Part shown: positions 7,226 to 16,309 of the stretch, piece after piece
Layout: every line of letters starts with the position of its first letter
How positions within the stretch are numbered: the stretch's first letter is position 1
Assembly (NCBI GenBank): GCA_934716785.1
Contig: CAKUYM010000024.1
Coordinates: forward strand, 1-26,609
DNA from: an uncultured Bacteroides sp.
Lineage (GTDB): Bacteria; Bacteroidota; Bacteroidia; Bacteroidales; Bacteroidaceae
Reading direction: 5' to 3'
Length of the DNA stretch: 26,609 nt
Made by a program: the position numbers and the translations under genes
The notes under the pieces: model-generated
Told to the model about the DNA's origin: nothing
Seen by the model: only the letters and a program-made list of their open reading frames with translations
The model's database searches: none

Positions 7226-8074
7226 TTATAGTCCTTCGATTTCTTCTACCGATAAGCCGGTCAGATTGGCGATTACATCTGTAGCCAGCCCTTGTCTCTT
7301 TGCATTGGAAACAATCTGACGTTTTTCTTCCTTTCTACCTTCTTCTATGCCCTCTTTTCGTCCTTTCTTCTCCGCACTGCTTACGAGCGTTTTCTCCACA
7401 CTAATGATGTCCCAAAACTTCTCATACCCCAGCAGTTGTTCCGGTGTGAAAGCAGATTCTTCCAATACAGTCACGGCCTTTTTTATCTCCGGGCTCTCAA
7501 GCAACTCTTCAGGTACTTTAGCAGTTCTCTCATCGATTTCCGTCAGATAACGCAACCACAGAATCTCCATTTTCTTTTCACTATAAGTGTGAGAAGTAAA
7601 CTTGGGAAGTTCCACAAACACCAGTTGAAGTCCATTTATCACTCGTTCGGAATGCTCCACATGCACCAAGCGGTAATAATGATAAAACTCCTTGAGTTCT
7701 GGTTCAAAAATATCATTGACTAAGTTAAGGGAATACACCGGTTGCAGCAGATCGTAGTTTTCGCCGGAATCCATCTGCCGCACATATGCCTTGGAAGCAT
7801 TGAACAATACCCGCTGTTTGAATTCGGGTGACCATATCATCTGCATCTCCACAATAAAATAACGTCCTTTATTGTCTTTGCAACGGACATCCACAATGCT
7901 ATTCTTGCGTAAAGGATTCTCCGGCACCATCTCCGAAGGGAGATATTCAATGTCAACGATACTCTCCTCCGGCTGCAAGGGAAGCAGAGCATTCAGAAAA
8001 CTCATTACTAAATCGGGATGCTCCCCAAATACACGTTTGAAAGTCAAGTCGGCCTTTGGATTAAGGTATCTCAT
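7226..8074 (-). CDS. Rpn family PD-(D/E)XK nuclease / putative transposase (PDDEXK_2)
   Basis: 282 residues on the minus strand. The start MRYLNPKADLTFKRVFG and the nuclease core are typical of the Rpn/PDDEXK_2 family: Asp62 (SIVDVRC) and Glu76-x-Gln78 (IVEMQM) form the metal site. The C-terminal part (about 236-282) is a charged helix (KKGRKEGIEEGRKEEKR) followed by a small helical segment ending in LTGLSVEEIEGL. Family members promote RecA-independent recombination or act as stand-alone nucleases and were long called transposases; no terminal repeats mark an insertion element here. A purine-rich GGAGAAAG before the ATG supports the start, and a TACATTTGC promoter lies upstream. It is the only convincing minus-strand protein gene in the window and is convergent with araJ. 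Confidence 0.88.
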   Translation of the reverse strand: MRYLNPKADLTFKRVFGEHPDLVMSFLNALLPLQPEESIVDIEYLPSEMVPENPLRKNSIVDVRCKDNKGRYFIVEMQMIWSPEFKQRVLFNASKAYVRQMDSGENYDLLQPVYSLNLVNDIFEPELKEFYHYYRLVHVEHSERVINGLQLVFVELPKFTSHTYSEKKMEILWLRYLTEIDERTAKVPEELLESPEIKKAVTVLEESAFTPEQLLGYEKFWDIISVEKTLVSSAEKKGRKEGIEEGRKEEKRQIVSNAKRQGLATDVIANLTGLSVEEIEGL

Positions 8075-8114
8075 ATTTTTTCTTTCTCCTTTTTCTTTTC
8101 AGTTTTGTTTCTCT

Positions 8115-8123
8115 GCAAATGTA
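8115..8123 (-). promoter_or_regulatory. -7 promoter element for the Rpn-like gene
   Basis: The minus strand reads TACATTTGC (8123 to 8115) with ATTG (8146 to 8143) about 25 bp upstream as a -33-like element. The leader to the ATG at 8074 is about 35 nt. Confidence 0.5.
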
Positions 8124-8279
8124 ACGATTAGAAATTGAGGAACAATGCATTACGTATATTATTTTAGGTATATAGTGGTAAATAAACACATTGATACAAC
8201 AAATACTTTTTCCTTATGGCATTCTTTACTCATTTTCTTGTTTTTTGTTAGTATCATATTAGTATTTGATAAAATTGTA

Positions 8280-8312
8280 TTTGTCATCCATTGCAAACCA
8301 CCCTACCTTTGC
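8280..8312 (+). promoter_or_regulatory. Consensus Bacteroides promoter of first DUF4925-like lipoprotein
   Basis: TTTG at 8280-8283 and TACCTTTGC at 8304-8312 lie at the ideal 26-bp centre-to-centre spacing. The same arrangement, with flanking TATTAGTA..TGATAA sequence, recurs at 9872-9904 before the paralogue. A nominal in-frame TTG start at 8291 falls inside this promoter, which supports the ATG at 8345 instead. Confidence 0.75.
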
Positions 8313-8344
8313 TCTCAGAGTTTAAACATAAAATCATGTATACA

Positions 8345-9682
8345 ATGAAAAACAAATTATTTTATCTCTTCGGAGCAGCCTTCTTGCTTTGCTCCATTAG
8401 TATATTCACAGCTTGTTCGGAAGAAAAAGATGAACCTGTAGTTGAGATACCCGATGATGGTGGAGACAACGGTGATGAAAAGCTCTTAGACCTGAACGGT
8501 GAATATGGTAACCAAACCTTAAAAATGACCTATAATGGAGAAGAACTTACAGGGAAAAAGGTTACTATTAAGACGGATGAAAGCAACCAAACTGCGTCTA
8601 TTGAACTCGAAGGAACAGAAAAGGACTTAGGTGAAATGCTTGCCGGTTTAATGAATTTAAAAATCACCACCAATAGTCCGATTCCCGGAGAAAAGAAAAT
8701 CATATTGAATAACATCGCATTGTCATCAAATGATAAAGGTATTTCCTACTCATTTGAAGGAGAAGACATCAATCCTACTCGTACTATGACATGTAAAGGC
8801 ATTATCAAAAAAGACGAATTAAGTATAGATATTGTCAACACTCTTGCCAAACAAGAGTTAGCAGGGGCTTGGGATTTAGGAGTGGTTAAAAACAACTCCG
8901 ACGTAGATTGCAGAACAGCTTCTCCATTATGGATTAACTGGGATACAAATGTAAAAGTTAATTTGGGTAGTGTTGATGTAGGATTGGGATTTCCGATTGA
9001 ATTGAACTACTCCCCCAATGAAATACTAACAATGATTATGTGCTGGATTGGTCCCTCCATCCAATTAGACATAGAGACAGTGATTGCCAATCAACTAAAA
9101 AGCATTACAGCTAAGCCCAATGGAAGTATGTTTGCAACCTATGCATGGGATAGTGACATCAACAATCCCGACAGATGGAGTTCTGAAATGAACCATAATA
9201 TTATTCGCTATTATTATGGCGAAACTCCTGAGCAAGTTTATATAGAAGCGGATATGGACTTTATGCTGCAAGCTTTAGGCGGATTGATGAAGACGCGTGC
9301 CGGTGAGCAGGAAGACCTTCAAGAATTATTAGATCATTTAGCCGATATCTTAAAGCCCATTCTTGAGAAAGGATTTCCTTGTACCTATTTGATTGAAGGA
9401 GACAACTTACAACTTACTTTAGACGGAGTGTTTGTACGAGAAGCTCTTAAAGCGGCAGTTAAAATACTTAATAACCCTGCAATTAATCCAATAATCATGT
9501 CACTCATCGAAAATGATGAGACATTAGCTCCTTATAAAGAAAATATAAAATTATTGTTAGAGACTATGCCGGATGCATTGACGTATTATGATGGTGAAAC
9601 AGAAGAGGATTTCACCGGAGAATGTACATATGTCAATGTTGGCTTATACTTAGTGAAAGCAGCAAAAGAAAAAGTTGAATAA
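8345..9682 (+). CDS. Surface lipoprotein, DUF4925-like (tandem paralogue 1)
   Basis: 445-residue lipoprotein of unknown function. The signal peptide ends in a lipobox with Cys24 (IFTAC), followed by SEEKDE, an acidic stretch like the export signal of Bacteroidetes surface lipoproteins. The mature part begins with a beta-rich module (LNGEYGNQTLKMTYNGEEL) and has blocks conserved with the next gene: SPIPGEK, FEGEDI, SPLW, HNIIRYYY, GFPC, LDGVF and NIKLLLE. I think it belongs to the Bacteroides DUF4925 family, from memory. Chosen start: the ATG at 8345, because the extended frame upstream runs through the promoter. Transcription probably ends at the structured hairpin at 9722-9786. It lies upstream of the SusC/SusD locus but has its own promoter, so a link to glycan use is only a possibility. 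Confidence 0.8.
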   Translation: MKNKLFYLFGAAFLLCSISIFTACSEEKDEPVVEIPDDGGDNGDEKLLDLNGEYGNQTLKMTYNGEELTGKKVTIKTDESNQTASIELEGTEKDLGEMLAGLMNLKITTNSPIPGEKKIILNNIALSSNDKGISYSFEGEDINPTRTMTCKGIIKKDELSIDIVNTLAKQELAGAWDLGVVKNNSDVDCRTASPLWINWDTNVKVNLGSVDVGLGFPIELNYSPNEILTMIMCWIGPSIQLDIETVIANQLKSITAKPNGSMFATYAWDSDINNPDRWSSEMNHNIIRYYYGETPEQVYIEADMDFMLQALGGLMKTRAGEQEDLQELLDHLADILKPILEKGFPCTYLIEGDNLQLTLDGVFVREALKAAVKILNNPAINPIIMSLIENDETLAPYKENIKLLLETMPDALTYYDGETEEDFTGECTYVNVGLYLVKAAKEKVE

Positions 9683-9721
9683 GAATAATCTTATAATATT
9701 CTAATAAACTATCACAAATTT

Positions 9722-9789
9722 AATGTCATTCCAAATGGACAGAGATAACAAACGAACAATCTCATATTCCATGTTGGAATGACATTTTT
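9722..9789 (+). terminator. Structured terminator between the lipoprotein paralogues
   Basis: A perfect 13-bp stem AATGTCATTCCAA (9722-9734)/TTGGAATGACATT (9774-9786) is followed by three further T. The 39-nt loop can pair further: ATGG (9735-9738) with CCAT (9769-9772), and GAGAT (9742-9746) with ATCTC (9759-9763). It therefore folds as one long hairpin, unusually large for an intrinsic terminator. Confidence 0.6.
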
Positions 9790-9871
9790 AGTATCTCTTA
9801 TCCATATATATACTGATTTACGATTATTTATGAGTTTTGCAGGTATTGTATTAGTAAATGATAAGATTATA

Positions 9872-9904
9872 TTTGTTCACCCTGATAAACCAGCCTACCT
9901 TTGC
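9872..9904 (+). promoter_or_regulatory. Consensus Bacteroides promoter of second DUF4925-like lipoprotein
   Basis: TTTG at 9872-9875 and TACCTTTGC at 9896-9904 have 26-bp centre spacing, identical to the promoter at 8280-8312. Upstream sequence (TATTAGTAAATGATAAGATTATATTTG) closely follows that of the first promoter, so promoter and gene were duplicated together. Confidence 0.75.
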
Positions 9905-9934
9905 TCAAAATTAATTTCATAAACTAAACATACA

Positions 9935-11305
9935 ATGAAAAACAAGTTACTTTATCTTATCGGAGTAGCATCTGTATTATGCTACACAAGTACATTTACG
10001 TCCTGTATTAATGGCGTTGACGACGAGTATTTAGAACTGAGAGGCGGATCTGACAACAACGGTGGGACAGACAATGAGGACGGCAACAGTGAGGAATTTG
10101 ATGGAGAATACATTAGCAATGGTGACTTCGACTTGAAAATGACATACAACGGCTATGAGCTCAACGGGAAAAGAATTGCTTTTACACTTAATGAAGACAA
10201 AGAGACTTCCACATTAATTATGGGCGGAACAGAGTTTGACTTAAAATCTTTAGCCGCTCTTTTCGAAGGCATGGATGCCAAGTTTACAACTTACAGCCCT
10301 ATCCCTGGAGAAAAAGAACTATTATTGAAGAACATAAAGACGGAAATAGACGGGTCTGTCTGCAAATTTGAAGGCGAGGATATAAAGCCTGACAGAACTT
10401 TCAGTTTCAAAGGAGAGATCTCAAACGGGGTGATGAATATCGATATCCAGCATAGGTTTGTACGGGAGAGCAATGACTTATTAGGAAAATGGAAGATAGC
10501 GGACGCCAAAGAAGGAGGTACCATAGGTATGGCCACCATCTCTAACAACGACCCTACTACAAGTTCTCCACTATGGCTCGACTGGGGTTCAAAAGCCAAT
10601 GTAAACATGGGTGAAGTTACAATGATACTTACTATAGAAATTGACCGCCCAATGAACGGTATCTTCAATCTTTTAATGTCGTCTTTAGTTTCTCCGGAAA
10701 TAGGCAAACAGTTGGGGTTGACAGAAGGCATCGAAAAGACAATCCCCAAACTGATTGAATTCATTGCAGCCGAAGAAACAGGCGGCATGTATGCTTCTTA
10801 TTCATGGAACGGAACTACAGACCCTCAATACAGCCAAGACATGAGTCACAATATCGTACGCTACTATTACGATAAGAATGAACAACTTCGCATAGAGATC
10901 GATGCAGATTTCTTCTTAAACACCATAGGAAGCTTGATTGCAGGCACTGCCACAAGAAGTGCCACCCGTGCAGCACTGCCACAGACAGCCATAGCAATAG
11001 GCCAAAAGATAATAGATAAATTAAGACCGGCTCTCGAACAGGGATTCCCTTGTGAATACACCATTGACGGTAATAACCTAAGTATCAACTTGGATGGAGT
11101 GTTCCTATTGGAAATCATGAGATTAGTAGATGAATTAGTAAACGATGAGTTTGCCATAAACTACATATATCCTTCTATTGACGAGATGGGTACTTATGCA
11201 CCCAACATTAAATTATTGTTACAGAACATGGGGAATGCCCTTGGAGAAGATTGTACGGGTATCAAACTCGGGCTTCGCTTGGTGAAAATGGATAACACAA
11301 AATAA
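9935..11305 (+). CDS. Surface lipoprotein, DUF4925-like (tandem paralogue 2)
   Basis: 456 residues, with the same plan as the preceding gene. The signal peptide MKNKLLYLIGVASVLC is close to MKNKLFYLFGAAFLLC, and the lipid-anchored Cys is again residue 24 (FTSC), followed by acidic residues (VDDEY). Shared blocks appear in the same order: YSPIPGEK, FEGEDIKPDRTFSFKG, SSPLW, HNIVRYYY, GFPCEY.I, LDGVF, NIKLLLQNM and GLRLVK. A Thr/Ala/Arg-rich insert (ATRSATRAALPQ, around 340-355) replaces the shorter segment of paralogue 1. The role is unknown; a secreted or surface structural or binding protein is a guess. The susC start is 105 bp downstream, with a hairpin but no consensus promoter between, so read-through into the PUL is possible. 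Confidence 0.8.
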   Translation: MKNKLLYLIGVASVLCYTSTFTSCINGVDDEYLELRGGSDNNGGTDNEDGNSEEFDGEYISNGDFDLKMTYNGYELNGKRIAFTLNEDKETSTLIMGGTEFDLKSLAALFEGMDAKFTTYSPIPGEKELLLKNIKTEIDGSVCKFEGEDIKPDRTFSFKGEISNGVMNIDIQHRFVRESNDLLGKWKIADAKEGGTIGMATISNNDPTTSSPLWLDWGSKANVNMGEVTMILTIEIDRPMNGIFNLLMSSLVSPEIGKQLGLTEGIEKTIPKLIEFIAAEETGGMYASYSWNGTTDPQYSQDMSHNIVRYYYDKNEQLRIEIDADFFLNTIGSLIAGTATRSATRAALPQTAIAIGQKIIDKLRPALEQGFPCEYTIDGNNLSINLDGVFLLEIMRLVDELVNDEFAINYIYPSIDEMGTYAPNIKLLLQNMGNALGEDCTGIKLGLRLVKMDNTK

Positions 11306-11331
11306 TAAGCCACACACCCCTCCACATGTTA

Positions 11332-11356
11332 CCATTCTGAACGCTGTTTAGAGTGG
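11332..11356. other. Stem-loop upstream of susC-like gene
   Basis: CCATTCTGAAC (11332-11342), GCT loop, GTTTAGAGTGG (11346-11356) form an 11-bp stem with two G-T pairs. It is followed by GGAAAAAA rather than T, so it is not a standard terminator. It could attenuate read-through or protect the 5' end of the PUL transcript. Confidence 0.4.
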
Positions 11357-11370
11357 GGAAAAAATCGGTA

Positions 11371-11399
11371 AGTGTTTTAAAACAACCATATTTAACACT
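11371..11399. promoter_or_regulatory. Possible operator: AGTGTT-N17-AACACT inverted repeat before susC
   Basis: AGTGTT (11371-11376) and AACACT (11394-11399) are inverted arms with TTAAA/TTTA extensions, ending 11 bp before the ATG. No TAnnTTTG box is visible here, so the PUL promoter remains unclear. Short arms keep this tentative. Confidence 0.25.
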
Positions 11400-11410
11400 C
11401 TAATAATATT

Positions 11411-14400
11411 ATGAAGAAGATATTTTGTTTATTCTTTTTCTTCGGCTTTCTTACCCTATCCGGAGTTGCTCAAGAAATCAAGATAACGGGGATAGTGACA
11501 GAAGGTTCCACAGGCGAACCATTGCCTGGCGTCACTATCCAAATAAAAGGAACAACAGCCGGCACCATCTCCGACATGAAAGGCAAATACTCTCTTTCTG
11601 CAAAAGCGGGTGACATTCTTGTGTTTTCAACCATAGGTATGAAAACCATAGAAAAGACGGTCACTTCCACTGCACCAGTCAATGTGACTTTGAACGAAGA
11701 TTATGTCGCATTGGAACAAGTTATCGTTATCGGATACGGTACAATCAAAAAGAGCCATCTATCAGGAGCCGTTAGTTCGGTAGGAACAAAGGAACTGAAT
11801 GGAGATATCACCACCAGTGCCGCAAATGCATTACAGGGAAAAATCGCCGGTGTCACGGTAATGAGTTCGAGCGGTGATCCCAACTCCAGTATGACCATCA
11901 ATGTACGTGGCATTAGTTCATTGTCCAACAATGCACCGCTATATGTCATAGACGGAGCGTTCGGTGATATCAATATGGTAGACCCTAATGATATCCAATC
12001 TATTGAAGTACTGAAAGACGCCGCATCAGCCGCTATCTATGGATTGCGCGCTGCCGGTGGTGTGGTATTAATCTCAACCAAAGGCGGTAGGCGAGAAATG
12101 CCTACTTCGGTAGATGTTAACGTATTCACAGGTATTCAACAGAATCCTAAAAAACTAAATGTGCTTAATGGTGAAGAGTATAGCCGTTTCGCCCGCTACT
12201 ATGGTTTGGCAGGTGAGGGATATGGCACAGGAGCTGATGCTATTCCATTTATTGGAAAAGGTACAGACTGGCAAGATATCATGCTAAACACAGCCATGGT
12301 ATATAAAGCAAATGTCACAGTCTCCGGTGGTTCCAAGAATGCTTCATTCAGTGCGTCTGGCGGTTACCTGAACAAAGACGGTATCTTGCGCAATACCAGC
12401 CACGAATCATACAACATCCGCTTGAAAAGCGACTTTTCATTTCTCAACGACCGCGTAACAATTGGTGAGTCATTAATCATCCGCCTTGCACAAGGGAAAG
12501 GCGGCACGGATCAAGATACAATGAATGGGATACTACGCTTCCCTACCGTGATTCCCGTATTTGACCCAACCAATCCCACCGGATGGGGCACTTCCGCAGA
12601 CATCAATCTTCCGAATCCATACGCATACTCCGAGGTGATGAATATGTCGAGCGAAAATACGCAAATCTTCCTGAACACATATCTGCAAGCAGAAATCATC
12701 AAGGGGCTAAAATATAAGCTAAACCTTGGCATGAGAAGGAATCATACAAAAAATCGGACTTATACCAACGCCTATGACTTGGGAACTTATGGAATCAACG
12801 ATGCTCCGGATTTGAGTGAAAGTTTTTCAAGTTTTGACTCCAGGGTTCTTGAGAATACGTTGAATTACGACCGCACTTTCGGCAAACATACCGTGTCTGC
12901 CATGACCGGTTATTCTGCACAGAAAGATAAGTACTATGCGTTAAACGGGAGCAACACAGATATCCCGGAATTCATAGAGACCATGACCGGCAACGTGTCA
13001 ACCATGAAATCAAGTAGTTCCATATCCGAATTGGCATTAGTTTCTCTCTTCGGACGTGTGATGTACTCTTATGATGACCGCTATCTGCTGTCAGCGTCTA
13101 TTCGTCGTGACGGTTCTTCCCGCTTCATAAAGGGGCGATACGGTAACTTTCCTTCTGTCTCTATAGGCTGGAATATCAACAATGAAAGTTTTTTCAAGCC
13201 ACTGAGAAATATCTTTGACCAATTGAAGTTGCGCGTTAGCTACGGTAAGTTAGGAAATCAGGAAATGGACGGTTTCTATCCGACTTTGAGTGTGGTAAGC
13301 GATGGCATGAACTACGTGCAAGGGAATAATATCTGGTTTGGGAAATTGCCATTTGTAACTGCCGTGTCTTCTCCCGATCTAACTTGGGAAAATACCGAAA
13401 CATACAACTTCGGTATAGACCTGACTATACTGAACGGGAAGTTAGCACTGACTGCCGACGCGTATATCAAAAATACAAATGATGTATTGATACCCGTCTC
13501 CACGGCATTGTCAATGGGTATAGGCGGCATGCCTATACAAAACGCAGGACAGGTACAAAACAGAGGTATCGAATTATCGGCTACATGGCGTAATTCTATC
13601 GGCAAAAAGATAAACTATTATATAGGGGCCAATCTCAGTACCGCCAGCAACCAAGTAAAGAAAATTACCGCCGGCGGACAAGTGATGTCTATCTCCGGGT
13701 ACTCCGCACATGGAGCCGGTGGCCAAGGCATCAATAAGTTCAAGAAAGGACACTCGATGGCATATTTCAATCTAATTGAGACAGACGGCATCTTCCGCAG
13801 TATGGAAGAAATTGAGAACTACAAAAACAGCAGAGGGGAAATGATTCAACCCGGTGCTCAAGTTGGTGACGTTCGTTATAAAGACTGGAATAGAGATGGA
13901 GTAATCAATGAAAACGACCAACATGATGTAGGCAGCCCGTTTCCTAACTTTACCTACGGCCTGAGGATAGGCGGTGATTGGAATAACTTCAGCCTCAACC
14001 TGTTCTTTGACGGCATGGCAGGCAACAAAATTTACAACTATCCTCGTTATTGCCTGGAATCGGGATCAAGTAATGGCAACCTTAGTACGACTGTAGCCAA
14101 TTCCTGGCGACCGGATAACCCCAATACCGATATGCCCCGCTTCTCAAAAACAGACGGCACAGACAACAAACTGGCATACACGGACAGATGGCTGGAAGAC
14201 GGTTCATTCGTGCGTCTGAAAACAGTGGACATCGGCTATACATTCCCCAAACAATGGGTGCAGAAAGCAATGATCCAACATTTGAGGGTATACGTATCTA
14301 TGGAAAACCTGTTCACACTGACCAAGTACTCCGGATATACTCCCGATTTGGGTGAAAGTTCTTCAGCCGGTGTCAGCTATAATGTATTCTCCATAGGAAT

Positions 14401-14461
14401 TGACCAAGGACGTTATCCTATTCCACGCACCTTTTCTTTGGGGATTCAAGTGAATCTATAG
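11411..14461 (+). CDS. SusC/RagA-family TonB-linked outer membrane transporter
   Basis: 1016-residue glycan importer of the outer membrane. Order of parts: signal peptide (about 1-20, LSGVAQ), carboxypeptidase-regulatory-like beta-sandwich (about 22-100, ITGIVTEGSTGEPLPGVTI), a TonB-box-like segment EQVIVIGYGT, plug domain (about 110-230, with LQGKIAGVTV, NVRGISS, PLYVIDG, and the SusC signature DIQSIEVLKDAASAAIYG), then the 22-strand barrel ending in RTFSLGIQVNL. Full length for the family, with no extra N-terminal secretin/STN domain, so sigma/anti-sigma signalling through this receptor is not expected. It is the first gene of a run 11411-22551 and is followed 22 bp later by its SusD partner, which should cap the barrel from outside. 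The transported glycan is inferred from the GH30 and GH130 genes downstream. Confidence 0.95.
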   Translation: MKKIFCLFFFFGFLTLSGVAQEIKITGIVTEGSTGEPLPGVTIQIKGTTAGTISDMKGKYSLSAKAGDILVFSTIGMKTIEKTVTSTAPVNVTLNEDYVALEQVIVIGYGTIKKSHLSGAVSSVGTKELNGDITTSAANALQGKIAGVTVMSSSGDPNSSMTINVRGISSLSNNAPLYVIDGAFGDINMVDPNDIQSIEVLKDAASAAIYGLRAAGGVVLISTKGGRREMPTSVDVNVFTGIQQNPKKLNVLNGEEYSRFARYYGLAGEGYGTGADAIPFIGKGTDWQDIMLNTAMVYKANVTVSGGSKNASFSASGGYLNKDGILRNTSHESYNIRLKSDFSFLNDRVTIGESLIIRLAQGKGGTDQDTMNGILRFPTVIPVFDPTNPTGWGTSADINLPNPYAYSEVMNMSSENTQIFLNTYLQAEIIKGLKYKLNLGMRRNHTKNRTYTNAYDLGTYGINDAPDLSESFSSFDSRVLENTLNYDRTFGKHTVSAMTGYSAQKDKYYALNGSNTDIPEFIETMTGNVSTMKSSSSISELALVSLFGRVMYSYDDRYLLSASIRRDGSSRFIKGRYGNFPSVSIGWNINNESFFKPLRNIFDQLKLRVSYGKLGNQEMDGFYPTLSVVSDGMNYVQGNNIWFGKLPFVTAVSSPDLTWENTETYNFGIDLTILNGKLALTADAYIKNTNDVLIPVSTALSMGIGGMPIQNAGQVQNRGIELSATWRNSIGKKINYYIGANLSTASNQVKKITAGGQVMSISGYSAHGAGGQGINKFKKGHSMAYFNLIETDGIFRSMEEIENYKNSRGEMIQPGAQVGDVRYKDWNRDGVINENDQHDVGSPFPNFTYGLRIGGDWNNFSLNLFFDGMAGNKIYNYPRYCLESGSSNGNLSTTVANSWRPDNPNTDMPRFSKTDGTDNKLAYTDRWLEDGSFVRLKTVDIGYTFPKQWVQKAMIQHLRVYVSMENLFTLTKYSGYTPDLGESSSAGVSYNVFSIGIDQGRYPIPRTFSLGIQVNL

Positions 14462-14483
14462 TACCAAGTTAATACACTGAATA

Positions 14484-16286
14484 ATGAATTTTATGAAAAA
14501 TAATTGGTTATCATATATGTTTATGCCATTTTTCCTATTGGGGACATTGGCATCATGCAGCGACTCCTTTTTGGACTTAAAAGATCCGAACCACTTTACC
14601 AACGAAAACTTCTGGCGCAACAAAGCCGATGCTGAAAGTGCATTAGCGGCAGCCTATTCGCCTATCAAATACCAGATGAACGGGTATTATGGCGCATTCG
14701 ACGGATGGTTGAACCTAAACAGTCGCGGTGATGATATTTTTACCATATCAAATGAAGAAGCCAGTATGTGGGACATCGCCAACTTCCAAAACTCAACAAC
14801 GACAGGCAATGATCCTTACGGTGCATTATACACAGGAATACAACGTGCCAACATTGTGCTGAAATACATTGATCAAGTGCCGACAAATGGCATCACCGAA
14901 AATGACCGTGCTATGATAAAAGGAGAAGCATTAGTGTTAAGAGCCTACCAGTATTTTCTATTGGTGAACAACTACGGAGCAGTGCCCTTGCGCCTGCTGC
15001 CGTCTAACGAGGATGAGCCAAACAAACCGGCAAGCAGCGAGCAAATAATTTGGACACAAATTGAGAATGACCTACTCACTGCCATCAATGACTGCAACCT
15101 ACCCGTGAATCGTGGTTCAGATCAAAAAGGGCGCATTGAGAAAGGAGCGGCTCAAGCTATATTGGGTAAAGTGTATGCCACCCAGCATAAGTATGCAGAT
15201 GCTAAATCGACATTAGGCAATCTGATTAAATCATCTTACAGTGAGTTCGGAGAACCGTTATCCGGCAAACGTTATCAACTGATGGAAGACTTTGCCGACA
15301 ACTTTACCACAGCAAAAGAAAACAACGCAGAATCAGTGTTCGAGCTTCAATACAGTTCCGACGGAGACTTGACTTGGGGAAATGAAAGCGGCATTAATTT
15401 GGGAAGTTCATTATCACAGTTTGTCGGTCCGGCTATATCAGGCGGTTGGGCTAAATTGATGCCTTCCGCATATTTAGTGAGCGAATTTACCAAAGAAAGA
15501 CGCGGTTCACAGCCCACGATCCAAATTCCCGAACTGGACGACAAGGGCAACCAACTATATAACGATGATGGGACTCCTAAGATGAAATCAATACCTGATC
15601 CGGACAAGAAAGCTGAGCCCAATTCCAAGTACGACAAACGCATCTATGCAAGTATGTTCTTCACCCCAAGTGACTACGGAGATTGGGTAACTGAAGAAAA
15701 CGGATGGTACAATGGAGTATTTTATGGTGGGATCTATGATATGGAAGAACTATGGTACGGCAATTCTTCTAAAATGGCGGGAGGTGCTCCGGTATTTACT
15801 GTCAGCGAAGCTACAAGTGGTCAAAACGGTAAATTCCTATTGAAAAAATATACAGCCTACTACGTTAAATCGAAGAGTGCCGACAATATGGGCGACAAAG
15901 AAGGGAAATCCAACAATGTACGCGCATTCCGCTTTGCGGAAGTACTGCTGTTGTATGCCGAAGCGTGCACAAAAGAGGGAGATACCGAACAGGCAAACTG
16001 GGCCGTGAATGAGATCCGGAAAAGAGCCGGTCTGCCTACATTAACCTTTGACTTGAACAATCTTATGCAGGAAATAGAGCATCAATGCTTACTCGAATTC
16101 TTCGGTGAAGGACATCGCTTTGACGATTTGAAACGTTGGTACTCTACGTCTCAAATCAAGATGATACTGAAAGAGAATGACAAGCAGGGAGCATCGAACT
16201 TCAGAGAAAGATATAAATATTATCCGATCCCGGCAGGTGAGCTAAATAACAATTACGCTGTGAAACAGAACCCGTTATGGAAATAA
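14484..16286 (+). CDS. SusD/RagB-family glycan-binding outer membrane lipoprotein
   Basis: 600 residues. Lipobox LASC with the acylated Cys25 after a signal peptide; Met4 is an equally good start (MKNNWLSYMFMPFF). The N-terminal SusD-like part has the usual SDSFLDLKDPNHFT opening, with helical TPR-like repeats (about 70-250, including RANIVLKYIDQVP and GEALVLRAYQYFLLVNNYG). The C-terminal RagB/SusD domain includes RAFRFAEVLLLYAEAC, NEIRKRAGLPTL, LLEFFGEGHRFDDLKRW and the ending YPIPAGELNNNYAVKQNP. It binds the substrate at the cell surface and forms the lid of the SusC barrel. It is 22 bp downstream of susC and nearly abuts the GH30 gene. Confidence 0.95.
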   Translation: MNFMKNNWLSYMFMPFFLLGTLASCSDSFLDLKDPNHFTNENFWRNKADAESALAAAYSPIKYQMNGYYGAFDGWLNLNSRGDDIFTISNEEASMWDIANFQNSTTTGNDPYGALYTGIQRANIVLKYIDQVPTNGITENDRAMIKGEALVLRAYQYFLLVNNYGAVPLRLLPSNEDEPNKPASSEQIIWTQIENDLLTAINDCNLPVNRGSDQKGRIEKGAAQAILGKVYATQHKYADAKSTLGNLIKSSYSEFGEPLSGKRYQLMEDFADNFTTAKENNAESVFELQYSSDGDLTWGNESGINLGSSLSQFVGPAISGGWAKLMPSAYLVSEFTKERRGSQPTIQIPELDDKGNQLYNDDGTPKMKSIPDPDKKAEPNSKYDKRIYASMFFTPSDYGDWVTEENGWYNGVFYGGIYDMEELWYGNSSKMAGGAPVFTVSEATSGQNGKFLLKKYTAYYVKSKSADNMGDKEGKSNNVRAFRFAEVLLLYAEACTKEGDTEQANWAVNEIRKRAGLPTLTFDLNNLMQEIEHQCLLEFFGEGHRFDDLKRWYSTSQIKMILKENDKQGASNFRERYKYYPIPAGELNNNYAVKQNPLWK

Positions 16287-16309
16287 TCATGAATATAAAA
16301 AATGAACGT

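Noticed and set aside
7201..7238. Direct repeat TATAGTCCTT (7201 and 7229) at the 3' end of the Rpn-like gene
   Set aside because: Only 10 bp, with no matching repeat at the other end of the gene, so it is not evidence of an insertion or target duplication.
7292..7723. 143-codon plus-strand frame opposite the Rpn-like gene
   Set aside because: Antisense shadow of a well-supported coding sequence; the translation has no recognisable domain.
8291..8344. Upstream TTG-started extension of the first lipoprotein
   Set aside because: It runs through the TACCTTTGC promoter element and would bury the lipoprotein signal peptide.
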